Source: Bacillus_BU sp051233475 (GTDB lineage: Bacteria > Bacillota > Bacilli > Bacillales > Cytobacillaceae). From it: a stretch of 64,000 nucleotides of DNA. Position 1 is the stretch's first letter; each line of letters begins with the position of its first letter. This document shows, in pieces, positions 17,320 through 26,179 of the stretch. The stretch is taken from NCBI RefSeq assembly GCF_051233475.1, contig NZ_JBKFGH010000026.1, forward strand, positions 62,001 to 126,000, written 5' to 3'. The notes beneath the pieces were generated by a model. That model searched no databases. It was not told where the DNA came from and saw only the letters and a list, made by a program, of their open reading frames with translations. The position numbers were made by a program, and so were the translations under genes.

Positions 17320-18475
17320 AGGATTTGTCCTAGAGGAGGGTGCTCAAGGACATTTTTGCGAGTTTTGGAGAGCGTTTGTCCAAGAGGAGGGTGCTCAAGG
17401 ACATTTACGTGGGTTTTTCGTTAGAATTTGTCCAAGAGAAGCCTGATCAAGGACATTTACGCGAGTTTTTCAAGAGGATTTGTCCAGAGGAGCCCGTTCA
17501 AGGACATTTACGCGTGTTTTTGATGAGGATTTGTCCTAGAGGAGCTCGCTCAAGGACATTTACGAGTGTTTTTTATGAGGATTTGTCCAAGAGAAGCCTG
17601 CTCAAGGACATTTACGCGAGTTTTTCGTGAGCATTTGTCCTAGAGGAGAGTGCTCAAGGACATTTACGCGTGTTTTTCAAGAGGATTTGTCCTAGAGAAG
17701 CCCGCTCAAGGACATTTACGCGAGTTTCCCAATAGCATTTGTCCTAGAGAAGCTCGTTCAAGGACATTTACGTGGGTTTCTCGTGAGCATTTGTCCTAGA
17801 GGAGGGTGCTCAAGGACATTTACGCGTGTTTTTCGTTAGGATTTGTCCTAGAGGAGGGTGCTCAAGGACATTTACGTGGGTTTTCGTTAGAATTTGTCCT
17901 AGAGGAGGGTGCTCAAGGACATTTACGCGAGTTTTTCGTTAGGATTTGTCCTAAAGAAGCGCGCTCAAGGACATTTACGTGTGTTTTTCAAGAGGATTTG
18001 TCCTAAAGAAGCGCGCTCAAGGACATTTACGCGAGTTTTTCAAGAGGATTTGTCCTAGAAAAGCCTGCTCAAGGACATTTACGTGGGCTTTCGTTAGAAT
18101 TTGTCCTGGAGGAGGGTGCTCAAGGACATTTACGCGAGTTTTTCAAGAGGATTTGTCCTAGAGAAGCGCGCTCAAGGACATTTACGCGAGTTTTTCAAGA
18201 GGGTTTGTCCTAGAAAAGCCTGCTCAAGGACATTTACGTGTGTTTTTCAAGAGGATTTGTCCTAAAGAAGCGTGCTCAAGGACATTTACGCGAGTTTTTC
18301 AAGAGGATTTGTCCTAGAGAAGCGCGCTCAAGGACATTTACGCGAATTTTTCAAGAGGATTTGTCCTAGAGAAGCCCGCTTAAGGACATTTACGCGTGTT
18401 TCCCAATAGCATTTGTCCAAGAAAAGCCCGCTCAAGGACATTTTCACAACTAAACCAATAGCTTTTGTCCTTCAG
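17320..18475. repeat. Repeat array 1: about 22 units of about 51 bp with TGTCCT...AGGACA
   Basis: Each unit has TTTGTCCTA-GAG-n7-CTC-AAGGACATTTACGCG followed by a variable GTTTTTCAAGAGGA-type linker. TGTCCT/AGGACA form the arms of a hairpin, extended by GAG/CTC inside. Units differ at many positions but keep both arms. The period alternates around 51-52 bp. The array fills the space between the sugar kinase and threonine aldolase. Frames of up to 96 codons across it are by-products of repetition. Confidence 0.9.
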
Positions 18476-18581
18476 ATAATTAATTTGATTGTTTAGAAAT
18501 AACTGAAAGATAGTTCAGCTTCATTAAATGATATGTTACGATAATAATATAAATGAAATAAGTGAAGACGGAGGCTAACCA

Positions 18582-19607
18582 ATGTATAGCTTTAAGAACG
18601 ACTACAGCGAAGGCGCACATCCACGAATCTTACAGGCTTTAATCGATTCCAATCTTGAGCAAGAGGATGGCTATGGGGAGGATCGATTTTCCCGGGAAGC
18701 GGTTGAATTATTAAAAGAAAGAATCGGACGGAAGGATGTGGATATCCACCTTTTAGCAGGCGGGACACAAACGAATTTGACCGCGATTTCAGCTTTCTTA
18801 AGACCGCATGAAGCCGCAATTGCAGCTTGTTCTGGTCATATTTCTACTCATGAAACGGGCGCGATTGAAGCAACAGGCCACAAAATTATTGAGGTTCAAG
18901 TTGATAATGGCAAGCTAACCACAGCAAATATTAACGCCGTACTAGAAGCTCATACAGACGAGCACATGGTGAAGCCTAAGCTAGTGTACATATCAAACTC
19001 AACGGAAATTGGTTCGATTTATACAAAACAAGAACTCGAGCAACTATGTGATTTCTGCCACGAGAATAATCTGATTTTGTTTATGGATGGTGCTAGATTA
19101 GGGTCGGCTCTAAGTTCTTCAGAAAATGACCTTACGTTGAACGATTTGGCTTCCTTAGTGGATGCCTTTTATATTGGTGGAACGAAGAATGGAGCCCTAA
19201 TTGGCGAAGCTTTAGTGATTTGCCGTGATTTTCTTAAGGAAGATTTCCGTTTTCATATGAAGCAAAAAGGAGCTCTCCTTGCAAAAGGAAGACTCCTTGG
19301 CATCCAGTTTTCTGAGCTATTTAGGGACAACTTGTTCTTTGATTTGGCTTTGCATGCTAATAAAATGGCGATGATTCTTAGGGATGAACTAAGCAAAGCA
19401 AATATAAAGTTTCTAACCCACTCTCCATCGAACCAAATATTTCCTATTCTGCCGAACCCAATAATTAGAGAGCTACAAAGCAATTATTCTTTTCATATTT
19501 GGGAAAAGGTGGATGCGGATCACTCCGCTATTCGTTTAGTTACCTCTTGGGCAACGAAGGAAGATCAAGTGCTCAAATTTATTGAGGATTTGAAGGGGTT
19601 AATTTAA
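18582..19607 (+). CDS. Low-specificity L-threonine aldolase-type PLP enzyme
   Basis: A 341-residue fold-type I PLP enzyme of the threonine aldolase/beta-eliminating lyase family. FKNDYSEGAHPRIL at the start, GGTQTNLTAISAF, HISTHETGAIE and FMDGARLGSAL are family landmarks; the PLP lysine is in YIGGTKNGALIGEA (about residue 208). It cleaves L-threonine or L-allo-threonine to glycine and acetaldehyde in the cytoplasm. An AAGACGGAGG-type ribosome binding site precedes the ATG. It stands alone between array 1 and a convergent terminator. Confidence 0.88.
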   Translation: MYSFKNDYSEGAHPRILQALIDSNLEQEDGYGEDRFSREAVELLKERIGRKDVDIHLLAGGTQTNLTAISAFLRPHEAAIAACSGHISTHETGAIEATGHKIIEVQVDNGKLTTANINAVLEAHTDEHMVKPKLVYISNSTEIGSIYTKQELEQLCDFCHENNLILFMDGARLGSALSSSENDLTLNDLASLVDAFYIGGTKNGALIGEALVICRDFLKEDFRFHMKQKGALLAKGRLLGIQFSELFRDNLFFDLALHANKMAMILRDELSKANIKFLTHSPSNQIFPILPNPIIRELQSNYSFHIWEKVDADHSAIRLVTSWATKEDQVLKFIEDLKGLI

Positions 19608-19617
19608 CATTATTGAT

Positions 19618-19654
19618 AAAAAGGCCATACTTCAATTAGAAGTGTGGCCTTTAC
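19618..19654. terminator. Bidirectional terminator
   Basis: AAAGGCCATACTTC / GAAGTGTGGCCTTT hairpin between the convergent aldolase and DUF2383 genes. Confidence 0.8.
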
Positions 19655-19667
19655 TGCTGTCTATTAT

Positions 19668-20096
19668 CTAATGAAGTAATTGTCCTAACTGATCCACATG
19701 TTTTCGGTTCGTATCAATGACTTCATCGACAATTTGTTTGCTTTCTGGATCTAAATCACCAGCGATCAGTTTTTCTGAATATTGAACCCCATAGTTTTTT
19801 AACCCTTTTAAAGCATCGTCAATAATTTTTTGGGGATCATCAGAGAGTGTCATTTTATGCATAAAGCTATGCATTGAACCAGAAACACCTTCATCATCAG
19901 CTGGAACTCCACCTAGATTCTGGATTCGTTCCGCTATTTTTTGTGCGTCAAGCTTTGTATTTTTCTGCATAGACTGAAAGGTTTTCTTTAACTCTTCATT
20001 ATCCACCCTTTGAATATAGTGTTCAAACGAACGAATTCCCATATAGGTTCCTCTTAATAATGTATTTAATTCTTCAATCACAATTTCATTTGTCAT
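19668..20096 (-). CDS. DUF2383 family ferritin-like protein
   Basis: A 142-residue all-helical protein. The pattern (LNTLLRGTYMGIRSFEHYI... with a second four-helix half ending RKHVDQLGQLL) matches DUF2383, a ferritin-like domain of unknown role found in bacilli. Charged residues are spaced as in a helical bundle, but a full diiron site is not evident. It probably forms one transcript with nothing else; the small gene upstream at 20175-20330 has its own terminator. Confidence 0.7.
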   Translation of the reverse strand: MTNEIVIEELNTLLRGTYMGIRSFEHYIQRVDNEELKKTFQSMQKNTKLDAQKIAERIQNLGGVPADDEGVSGSMHSFMHKMTLSDDPQKIIDDALKGLKNYGVQYSEKLIAGDLDPESKQIVDEVIDTNRKHVDQLGQLLH

Positions 20097-20174
20097 AAAA
20101 GCACAGCCCCTATGGTTTCTTTATTACTCATTCAAATCGCTCGTCATTCCGAAAAAAATAACCCCATTAAGAGG

Positions 20175-20330
20175 CTATTTTTTATTAACTTGACGTCCGC
20201 TTTTTTTCTGGCTTTGTGACTGTGAGTTTCCAATCTGAAAATCATTGCCTAATTCCACATCATTTTTTTTGTCTTGCTTTTCGATTTGCTCTCGCGTTTG
20301 ATCCTTATTTTGAACACCTTGATTTGACAT
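20175..20330 (-). CDS. Small hydrophilic protein (51 aa), spore-protein-like composition
   Basis: The frame begins MSNQGVQNKDQTREQIEKQD and is rich in Gln, Asn, Lys and Ser with no hydrophobic segment. Composition resembles small acid-soluble spore proteins, although I cannot assign a family. A - strand hairpin AATAGCCTC/GGGGTTATT with a T-run at about 20150-20178 ends it, which supports a real transcript. The ribosome binding site (GATGGGAT) is weak. The remaining gap up to 20550 holds no other gene. Confidence 0.45.
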   Translation of the reverse strand: MSNQGVQNKDQTREQIEKQDKKNDVELGNDFQIGNSQSQSQKKSGRQVNKK

Positions 20331-20550
20331 TGTTTATCCCATCTCACTTTCAAATATTATCGTTATTAATATGCTCAAACATAAGAAAAAAACGTATTCA
20401 TTGATCAAAAAGTTATTTCTCTAGAATAGGATTATTTTTGCAACGGAGTAGGTGGTGTATATAAACATCCCCAAAAATAAGAATAATTACCAATTATTGA
20501 TGAATATTAAGAACAACTTAGCCGAATTTGAAGTAGGGGGGAAACGGAAA

Positions 20551-21687
20551 ATGAAAGCTGTTACGTATCAGGGGATATTTAATGTAAAAGTAAAAGAGGT
20601 TCCTGAGCCAATCATAAAAAACGCTGAGGATATCATCGTTAAGGTCACTCATGCTTCCATTTGTGGGTCTGACCTTCATTCTTATCACGGAATGGTTCCG
20701 AGCTTGGAGGAAAATTACGTTCTAGGACATGAGGCCATTGGAATCGTTGAGGAAACAGGCAGGGAAGTAAGTCGGCTTAAAAAAGGGGATAAAGTGGTTC
20801 TCCCATTCAACATTGCCTGTGGAAAATGCATTTACTGCCAAAATCAACTTGAAAGTCAATGTGCGAATGTAAATAACGAAGGAGAAATAGGGGCTTGCTA
20901 CGGTTGTTCAAGGTTATTTGGTGATTATTTTGGCAGTCAGGCGGAATATGTTCGTGTTCCTTTTGCCAACTTTTCCCCATATAAAATTCCTGAAAATAAT
21001 GAGATTCCGGATGAACAGTTAGTTCTTTTGACGGATGCCATACCATCCGCATTTTGGGGAGTTCAAAATGGCGGTGTTAAGAAGGGGGACACCGTCATCG
21101 TTTTAGGCTGTGGTCCAATCGGCCTGATCGCACAAAAGCTTGCTTGGATAAACGGAGCAAAGAGGGTCATTGCGGTAGACCGGCTAGATTATCGACTGGA
21201 ACACTCGAAAATATGGAATAAAACGGAATGCTTTAATTTTGAAAAGAATGAAGAGCTTCCTAGTCTTCTGCTCGAGCTAACCGAAGGTGGGGCGGATGTT
21301 GTCATTGATTGTGTTGGGATGAGTGGGAAAATGAAACCTGTAGAGATAGTAGAAACAGCACTCAGACTTCAAGGTGGTGCTCTTGGAGCAATTACATTTG
21401 CAAGTCAGGTTATCCGAAAGGGTGGAACGGTTATGTTGGTTGGGATGTACGGAAGCAGATACAATACCTTTCCATTAGGAGATTTCTTTACAAGAAATAT
21501 AACCTTAAAAATGGGGATTGCACCGGCGATACATTCGGTCCCAACTCTTTATAGATTGCTCCAAACGAAACAACTGGATGTTTCCGATATCATTTCACAT
21601 AGACTTCCATTAGAAGAGGCCGAACATGCTTATAGTATTTTTCATAAAAGAGAGGAAAATTGCCTAAAAATAATTCTTCAGCCATGA
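20551..21687 (+). CDS. Zinc-dependent alcohol dehydrogenase (AdhB-like, MDR superfamily)
   Basis: A 378-residue medium-chain dehydrogenase. The catalytic zinc ligands are in CGSDLH and GHEAIG, the structural zinc loop is CGKCIYCQNQLESQC (four Cys), and the NAD site is VLGCGPIGLIAQ (GxGxxG). The domain order and the insert after the zinc loop match B. subtilis AdhB and the glutathione-independent aldehyde/alcohol dehydrogenases. ATG at 20551 follows AGGGGGGAAACGG; an in-frame upstream ATG-like start at 20452 would add 33 low-complexity residues without a ribosome binding site. Substrate is not determinable. Confidence 0.88.
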   Translation: MKAVTYQGIFNVKVKEVPEPIIKNAEDIIVKVTHASICGSDLHSYHGMVPSLEENYVLGHEAIGIVEETGREVSRLKKGDKVVLPFNIACGKCIYCQNQLESQCANVNNEGEIGACYGCSRLFGDYFGSQAEYVRVPFANFSPYKIPENNEIPDEQLVLLTDAIPSAFWGVQNGGVKKGDTVIVLGCGPIGLIAQKLAWINGAKRVIAVDRLDYRLEHSKIWNKTECFNFEKNEELPSLLLELTEGGADVVIDCVGMSGKMKPVEIVETALRLQGGALGAITFASQVIRKGGTVMLVGMYGSRYNTFPLGDFFTRNITLKMGIAPAIHSVPTLYRLLQTKQLDVSDIISHRLPLEEAEHAYSIFHKREENCLKIILQP

Positions 21688-21749
21688 AGGAATAATGGGG
21701 TTTGATTCAGTGAAAATTTTTAAGCCTTTAAGTAGACAACGAATTGCAC

Positions 21750-22780
21750 AACCCTTGATAAGTCGTCTCAAGGATATTTTCTTAGAGCAGATGAGAAGTT
21801 TTGTCCTTGATAAGGCGTTTCAAGGACATTTTCTTAGAGCAGATGAGAAGTTTTGTCCTTGATAAGGCGTTTCAAGGACATTTTCTTAGAGCAGATGAGA
21901 AGTTTTGTCCTTGATAAGGCGTTTCAAGGACATTTTCTTAGAGCAGATGAGAAGTTTTGTCCTTGATAAGGCGTTTCAAGGACATTTTCTTAGAGCAGAT
22001 GAGAAGTTTTGTCCTTGATAAGGCGTTTCAAGGACATTTTCTTAGAGCAGATGAGAAGTTTTGTCCTTGATAAGGCGTTTCAAGGACATTTTCTTAGAGC
22101 AGATGAGAAGTTTTGTCCTTGATAAGGCGTTTCAAGGACATTTTCTTAGAGCAGATGAGAAGTTTTGTCCTTGATAAGGCGTTTCAAGGACATTTTCTTA
22201 GAGCAGATGAGAAGTTTTGTCCTTGATAAGGCGTTTCAAGGACATTTTCTTAGAGCAGATGAGAAGTTTTGTCCTTGATAAGGCGTTTCAAGGACATTTT
22301 CTTAGAGCAGATGAGAAGTTTTGTCCTTGATAAGGCGTTTCAAGGACATTTTCTTAGAGCAGATGAGAAGTTTTGTCCTTGATAAGGCGTTTCAAGGACA
22401 TTTTCTTAGAGCAGATGAGAAGTTTTGTCCTTGATAAGGCGTTTCAAGGACATTTTCTTAGAGCAGATGAGAAGTTTTGTCCTTGATAAGGCGTTTCAAG
22501 GACATTTTCTTAGAGCAGATGAGAAGTTTTGTCCTTGATAAGGCGTTTCAAGGACATTTTCTTAGAGCAGATGAGAAGTTTTGTCCTTGATAAGGCGTTT
22601 CAAGGACATTTTCTTAGAGCAGATGAGAAGTTTTGTCCTTGATAAGGCGTTTCAAGGACATTTTCTTAGAGCAGATGAGAAAAATTGTCCTTGATAAGTC
22701 ATCTTAAGGACATTTCCCAGGGGCAGATGTGAAATTTTGTCCTTGATAGCCTAGCATGAAGGACATTTTCCTAGTGCTGA
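21750..22780. repeat. Repeat array 2: 17 near-identical 52-bp tandem units
   Basis: Seventeen units start every 52 bp from 21799 to 22631 and look identical by eye. Each unit carries the perfect dyad TGTCCTTGA-N9-TCAAGGACA followed by TTTTCTTAGAGCAGATGAG. One degenerate unit precedes the block and two follow it (22683-22770). The lack of divergence inside the block and the decay at both edges indicate recent amplification or homogenisation. No spacer diversity exists, so it is not a CRISPR array. Confidence 0.95.
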
Positions 22781-22895
22781 CGAAAATTTCCCACCAATAA
22801 CCAGTATTGGTGAAAAAACTCAAATACTGTAGTTGACAGAAAAAAACTCCCAATGTAAAGGAACAATCCCACTACAAGAGGAGTTTTTCTTAAAA

Positions 22896-23339
22896 TTATT
22901 TACGATCTCTTAATTTGCGCTGTAATTGATTCAATTGCTTTAATAGTTGCTCGTATTCGTCGAGCTCGATTTTACAAGTTAGGATTTCTTCGCCAACCTT
23001 TTGAGTGATCGCTGGTTTTTCATCGATGGCTTTCGTTTGTAAGTGAACAAAAACTTTTCGTTCATCCTCTTTAGATCTTTCTTTACGTAGCCAGCCGTTT
23101 CCTTCCATTCTTGTAATCATAGGCGTCAGAGTTCCAGTACCCAAATTCAATCGGCCGCCAAGCTCCTTGACTGTAATTCCATCCTTTTCCCAAAGTGCTA
23201 ATAGGACTAGGTACTGAGGGTAGGTTAAACCAAATTGTTGAAGTACGTTTGAATACAATTTAGTAAACTCGCTGGATGTTTCATAGATGGCAAAGCAGAG
23301 CTGTTTATTTAACGGTAAAAAATCTTCCACAGTTTTCAT
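22896..23339 (-). CDS. MarR family regulator, OhrR-like
   Basis: A 147-residue winged-helix protein. The N-terminal segment PLNKQLCFAIYETS holds a Cys at residue 15, the position of the peroxide-sensing Cys in one-Cys OhrR proteins, and the wing/recognition region (LGGRLNLGTGTLTPMITRMEGNGWL, RKERSKEDERKVFVHL) is typical. OhrR represses peroxide-defence genes until the Cys is oxidised by organic hydroperoxide. It lies 18 nt after the glutathione peroxidase gene, in the same operon, so it probably controls that enzyme and itself. Confidence 0.85.
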   Translation of the reverse strand: MKTVEDFLPLNKQLCFAIYETSSEFTKLYSNVLQQFGLTYPQYLVLLALWEKDGITVKELGGRLNLGTGTLTPMITRMEGNGWLRKERSKEDERKVFVHLQTKAIDEKPAITQKVGEEILTCKIELDEYEQLLKQLNQLQRKLRDRK

Positions 23340-23357
23340 CCTTTTTGAAATCAGTTA

Positions 23358-23834
23358 TTAAAATAATTTTATTAAGTCTTCCTCTATTTTACTTGGAGAA
23401 GTGGTAGGTGCATAGCGTTCGACAACATGACCTTCGCTATCAATAAGAAATTTTGTGAAATTCCATTTGATTTTACTTGTAAGAACCCCTTTTTTCTGCT
23501 CTTTCAAAAAAGTAAATAAAGGATCTTCGTTCTCACCGTTAACATCAATTTTTGCAAAAATAGGGAAAGTTACACCGTAATTTAATTGACAAAACTCCGT
23601 TGTCTCTTCAATATTTTCGAACTCCTGATTATTAAATTGATCACATGGAAAACCAAGAATCTCAAAGCCACGCTCCTTATACTTTTCATACAATTCCTGG
23701 AGACCCTTAAACTGAGGTGTGAACCCACATTTACTTGCTGTATTCACAATGATTAGCGGCTTCCCTTTATAATCATTTATTGATTTTTGGTCACCATTTG
23801 TCTTTTTTACTGTATATTCATACACTGTTTTCAT
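23358..23834 (-). CDS. Glutathione peroxidase family thiol peroxidase (BsaA-like)
   Basis: A 158-residue GPx of normal length. The peroxidatic Cys lies in NTASKCGFTPQ (residue about 36), followed by GFPCDQFNNQE with the resolving Cys and the conserved Gln; WNFTKFLID supplies the conserved Trp-Asn. Bacterial Cys-GPx enzymes reduce lipid and organic hydroperoxides using thioredoxin. It is the first gene of a two-gene operon with an OhrR-like regulator, an arrangement usual for ohrA rather than GPx. AGGAGGAACTTTTT precedes the ATG. Confidence 0.92.
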   Translation of the reverse strand: MKTVYEYTVKKTNGDQKSINDYKGKPLIIVNTASKCGFTPQFKGLQELYEKYKERGFEILGFPCDQFNNQEFENIEETTEFCQLNYGVTFPIFAKIDVNGENEDPLFTFLKEQKKGVLTSKIKWNFTKFLIDSEGHVVERYAPTTSPSKIEEDLIKLF

Positions 23835-23867
23835 AAAAAGTTCCTCCTAGAACGTTGGTTTTCTAAA

Positions 23868-23907
23868 AATAAATCGTACACGATTTAATCTTACGCGATT
23901 TATGCGA
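23868..23907 (-). promoter_or_regulatory. Probable OhrR operator of the peroxidase operon
   Basis: A perfect dyad TAAATCGTACACGATTTA (23870-23887) is followed by a second half-site ACGCGATTTATGCG. It lies 36-70 bp upstream of the peroxidase start and is the only strong dyad there, so the OhrR-like protein is the likely ligand. Confidence 0.6.
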
Positions 23908-24118
23908 GAAAAACAAGAGGTAATCTCGGTTAGAGCTTTGATAACTACAAAATAATTTGGCCTAGGTAATATTCTCACCTTTGGATATTCTAAAAATAAT
24001 TATATTTTTGATAAAAGAAGGGGAATAAACATCAAGAAGCGAAACAGTGGTAGAACGCACTTTTCTTAGAAGAGGGTAAAAGTTTTTCCGAACCAGTATT
24101 GATCAGGAGTGAATTGAA

Positions 24119-24736
24119 ATGAAGCTTTTTCTTGATTTAGAGATGTTAAGTTATGACACCAACTCGGTAATTGCTATTGGGTTAACCAGTTTAAATGGAA
24201 AGATCAATTACCAAACAACAATTCACCCTGGTTATGAGAGGTTTAAAGTAACGAAGCTCATTAATAATCTAACTGGAATTACGAATGAGCAATTAGATAA
24301 CTCTCCAATTTTTCCAGAGGTTTTTAATAAATTGGTTGAAAAGTTTAAGACTCAGTTAAATTCAACGGATGGGGTTACGTTTTATACTTGGGGAGAGAAT
24401 GATTTAATCGTTTGGAATAATGTTTGTAGACGATATAAATTACAGAATCAGTTCCAAATGATTAACTACCAAAAAGTTCTCATGGGTGAGTGTAAATTAA
24501 AGAAACAACCTTCGCTTTTAAAAACAATCGAATTAGTTAATAAAACTTACCGACTTGAACACCACAATCCTCTGGATGATGCAAAAATGCTAAAATCCAT
24601 TTACAAGAAATATAAAAGGTTTCCTAATGAAGTTAGGCTGGTCCTTAGAAGAGCCGAATATGAAAAGGATTTGTATCGACTGCAACAAAGATTTAAAGAC
24701 GTAGTGGATTATCAGCTTGAGGAATTAATGATGTAA
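24119..24736 (+). CDS. DEDDh 3'-5' exonuclease family protein
   Basis: A 205-residue RNase T/DnaQ-like exonuclease. FLDLEM (D6, E8) is motif ExoI; the HHNPLDDAKML segment near residue 160 supplies the catalytic His and last Asp of ExoIII. Such proteins trim 3' ends of DNA or RNA with two metal ions; the substrate cannot be inferred. A TCAGGAGTG ribosome binding site precedes the ATG. The acetyltransferase gene follows after 30 nt and is probably co-transcribed. Confidence 0.75.
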   Translation: MKLFLDLEMLSYDTNSVIAIGLTSLNGKINYQTTIHPGYERFKVTKLINNLTGITNEQLDNSPIFPEVFNKLVEKFKTQLNSTDGVTFYTWGENDLIVWNNVCRRYKLQNQFQMINYQKVLMGECKLKKQPSLLKTIELVNKTYRLEHHNPLDDAKMLKSIYKKYKRFPNEVRLVLRRAEYEKDLYRLQQRFKDVVDYQLEELMM

Positions 24737-24766
24737 CAGAGCTGGACTAAACATAGGAGGGTTGGG

Positions 24767-25324
24767 ATGGATCTTCATAATGTTGAAATAAGAAGGCCAA
24801 AAAGAGAAGACTTTGAGGAGTTGAATCATTTTTTTCGGATTGTGATTACGGATACCTTTGCGAAAGAAGGAATATCGGAATTAAATGATGATCTGGAAAA
24901 AGAAATTGAAACGAAGCGAAATTATTTAAATAGTGATCTTAATAGTAATGGGGAAAATCGGTATTTTTTAATAGCTTTAGAGAATGATAATATAATTGGT
25001 TCGATTGAGTACGGTCCTGCTAATGACATGATTGTTCATTATTCTCATGGAGAGCTTAACGGTTTGGTCGAGGTTGGAACTGTTTTTGTATACCCGAACG
25101 TTCAAAGACAAGGATTAGGAAATTTATTGTTAAAAGAAATGTATGAAACATTGCATATGAACGGAATCGAAGAGTTTTGCTTAGATAGTGGATATGCCTG
25201 TGCCCAAAAGATTTGGAAGAAGAAATTTGGAGCACCCGACTATTTGGAAAAGAATCATTGGGGCGAAGGATTTGACTATATGATTTGGAGAGTAAGGCTT
25301 GAGAGGCTTTTACTAAGAAAATAA
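24767..25324 (+). CDS. GNAT family N-acetyltransferase
   Basis: A 185-residue GNAT protein. The acetyl-CoA signature is VGTVFVYPNVQRQGLGNLLL (Q/RxxGxG/A, about residue 105), preceded by the usual beta-4 strand. The acceptor is unknown. AGGAGGGTTGGG upstream gives a clear start. It forms a short operon with the exonuclease and is followed by a terminator. Confidence 0.82.
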   Translation: MDLHNVEIRRPKREDFEELNHFFRIVITDTFAKEGISELNDDLEKEIETKRNYLNSDLNSNGENRYFLIALENDNIIGSIEYGPANDMIVHYSHGELNGLVEVGTVFVYPNVQRQGLGNLLLKEMYETLHMNGIEEFCLDSGYACAQKIWKKKFGAPDYLEKNHWGEGFDYMIWRVRLERLLLRK

Positions 25325-25354
25325 CCGCCCAAATCAGGGCGGTTTGTTTTTTGT
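25324..25354 (+). terminator. Terminator after the GNAT gene
   Basis: AACCGCCC-aaatc-GGGCGGTT followed by TGTTTTTT. Confidence 0.85.
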
Positions 25355-25408
25355 AAAAGTTGGTAAATATGGTAAAGAATCAAAAAGAAGGTTGGGGTGA
25401 AATTAAGT

Positions 25409-25505
25409 ATGATTTCAAAAAGACACTCAATATTTAATCTATCTATAATCATGAATCCATGGTTAACGCTGTTATTTATAGGGAAACGCAGTTTTAAACG
25501 TTATA
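25409..25505 (+). pseudogene. 5' remnant of a PWxTLLF-type membrane protein gene
   Basis: From ATG 25409 the frame reads MISKRHSIFNLS, then NPWLTLLFIGKRSFKRY, which matches the N-terminus of the paralogs at 9183, 31717 and 47281. Similarity stops at about 25500, where the convergent HxlR gene ends, and the frame continues only as antisense of that gene. I infer that the HxlR-NmrA block replaced the rest of this gene. Confidence 0.6.
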
Positions 25506-25886
25506 TTAATTTGTTGTTTCGTCTTGGAGCTCATTTTTCTTTCTGTTCATATGTTTTTTTCCCCATTCTCCCATACTGTCGAGTACGGGGATAAAGCTTT
25601 TACCTTCTGGTGTTAGTGAGTATTCCACTTTGGGTGGAACTTCCTTATATACCTCTCTGTGGATCATTTGGTCTGCTTCTAATTCCCTCAGTTGCCTAGT
25701 CAGAATTCCTTTTGAAATGCCAGGCAACAACCTTTGAAGTTCATTAAATCTTCTTGTCTGTTTACTTAGATGCCATAATATGCTGATTTTCCATCTACCT
25801 GAAGTTAAATTTTGGGTGTATGTGACTGGACAAACTTCTTCCTGTCCTATTGGAGGGGTTTCCCCCTGAAATTTAAAACGAGCCAT
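25506..25886 (-). CDS. HxlR family transcriptional regulator
   Basis: A 126-residue winged-helix protein. CPVTYTQNLTSGRWKISILWHLSKQTRRFNEL is the HxlR signature, with the conserved Cys at residue 19; LPGISKGILTRQLRELEADQ is the recognition region. HxlR/YodB/HypR regulators often sense electrophiles or disulfide stress through that Cys. It is divergent from the NmrA gene at 26180 and is likely its repressor. Confidence 0.85.
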   Translation of the reverse strand: MARFKFQGETPPIGQEEVCPVTYTQNLTSGRWKISILWHLSKQTRRFNELQRLLPGISKGILTRQLRELEADQMIHREVYKEVPPKVEYSLTPEGKSFIPVLDSMGEWGKKHMNRKKNELQDETTN

Positions 25887-26179
25887 TGAATGATCCCTCT
25901 TTTACTTAATGGTACTATTTTTGTGACTATGTCATAAAAAAGTGCCTACTTTTATTTAAGTGCCTATAGATATACTATAAACCTGTAACTGAACATTCAA
26001 CAAGTAAAACTTTTTATCAAGGAGATGGTGGGGGAGCAAGACGTTATAAACTAGAGAATATTAAAAAATAGTTATTTTATTGTGTTAATAACTACACACT
26101 AATTCATTATAAGTGTACTGGTGATTGTATTCAGTCAATAAATGGTCTTTAAATAAAAACTTAATTGGAGGAAATAATG

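Noticed and set aside
17340..18161. Short open frames in array 1
   Set aside because: Same cause: repeat DNA lacking stops; no start signals.
21750..22780. CRISPR array
   Set aside because: Units are contiguous 52-bp tandem copies without unique spacers, and no cas gene is present.
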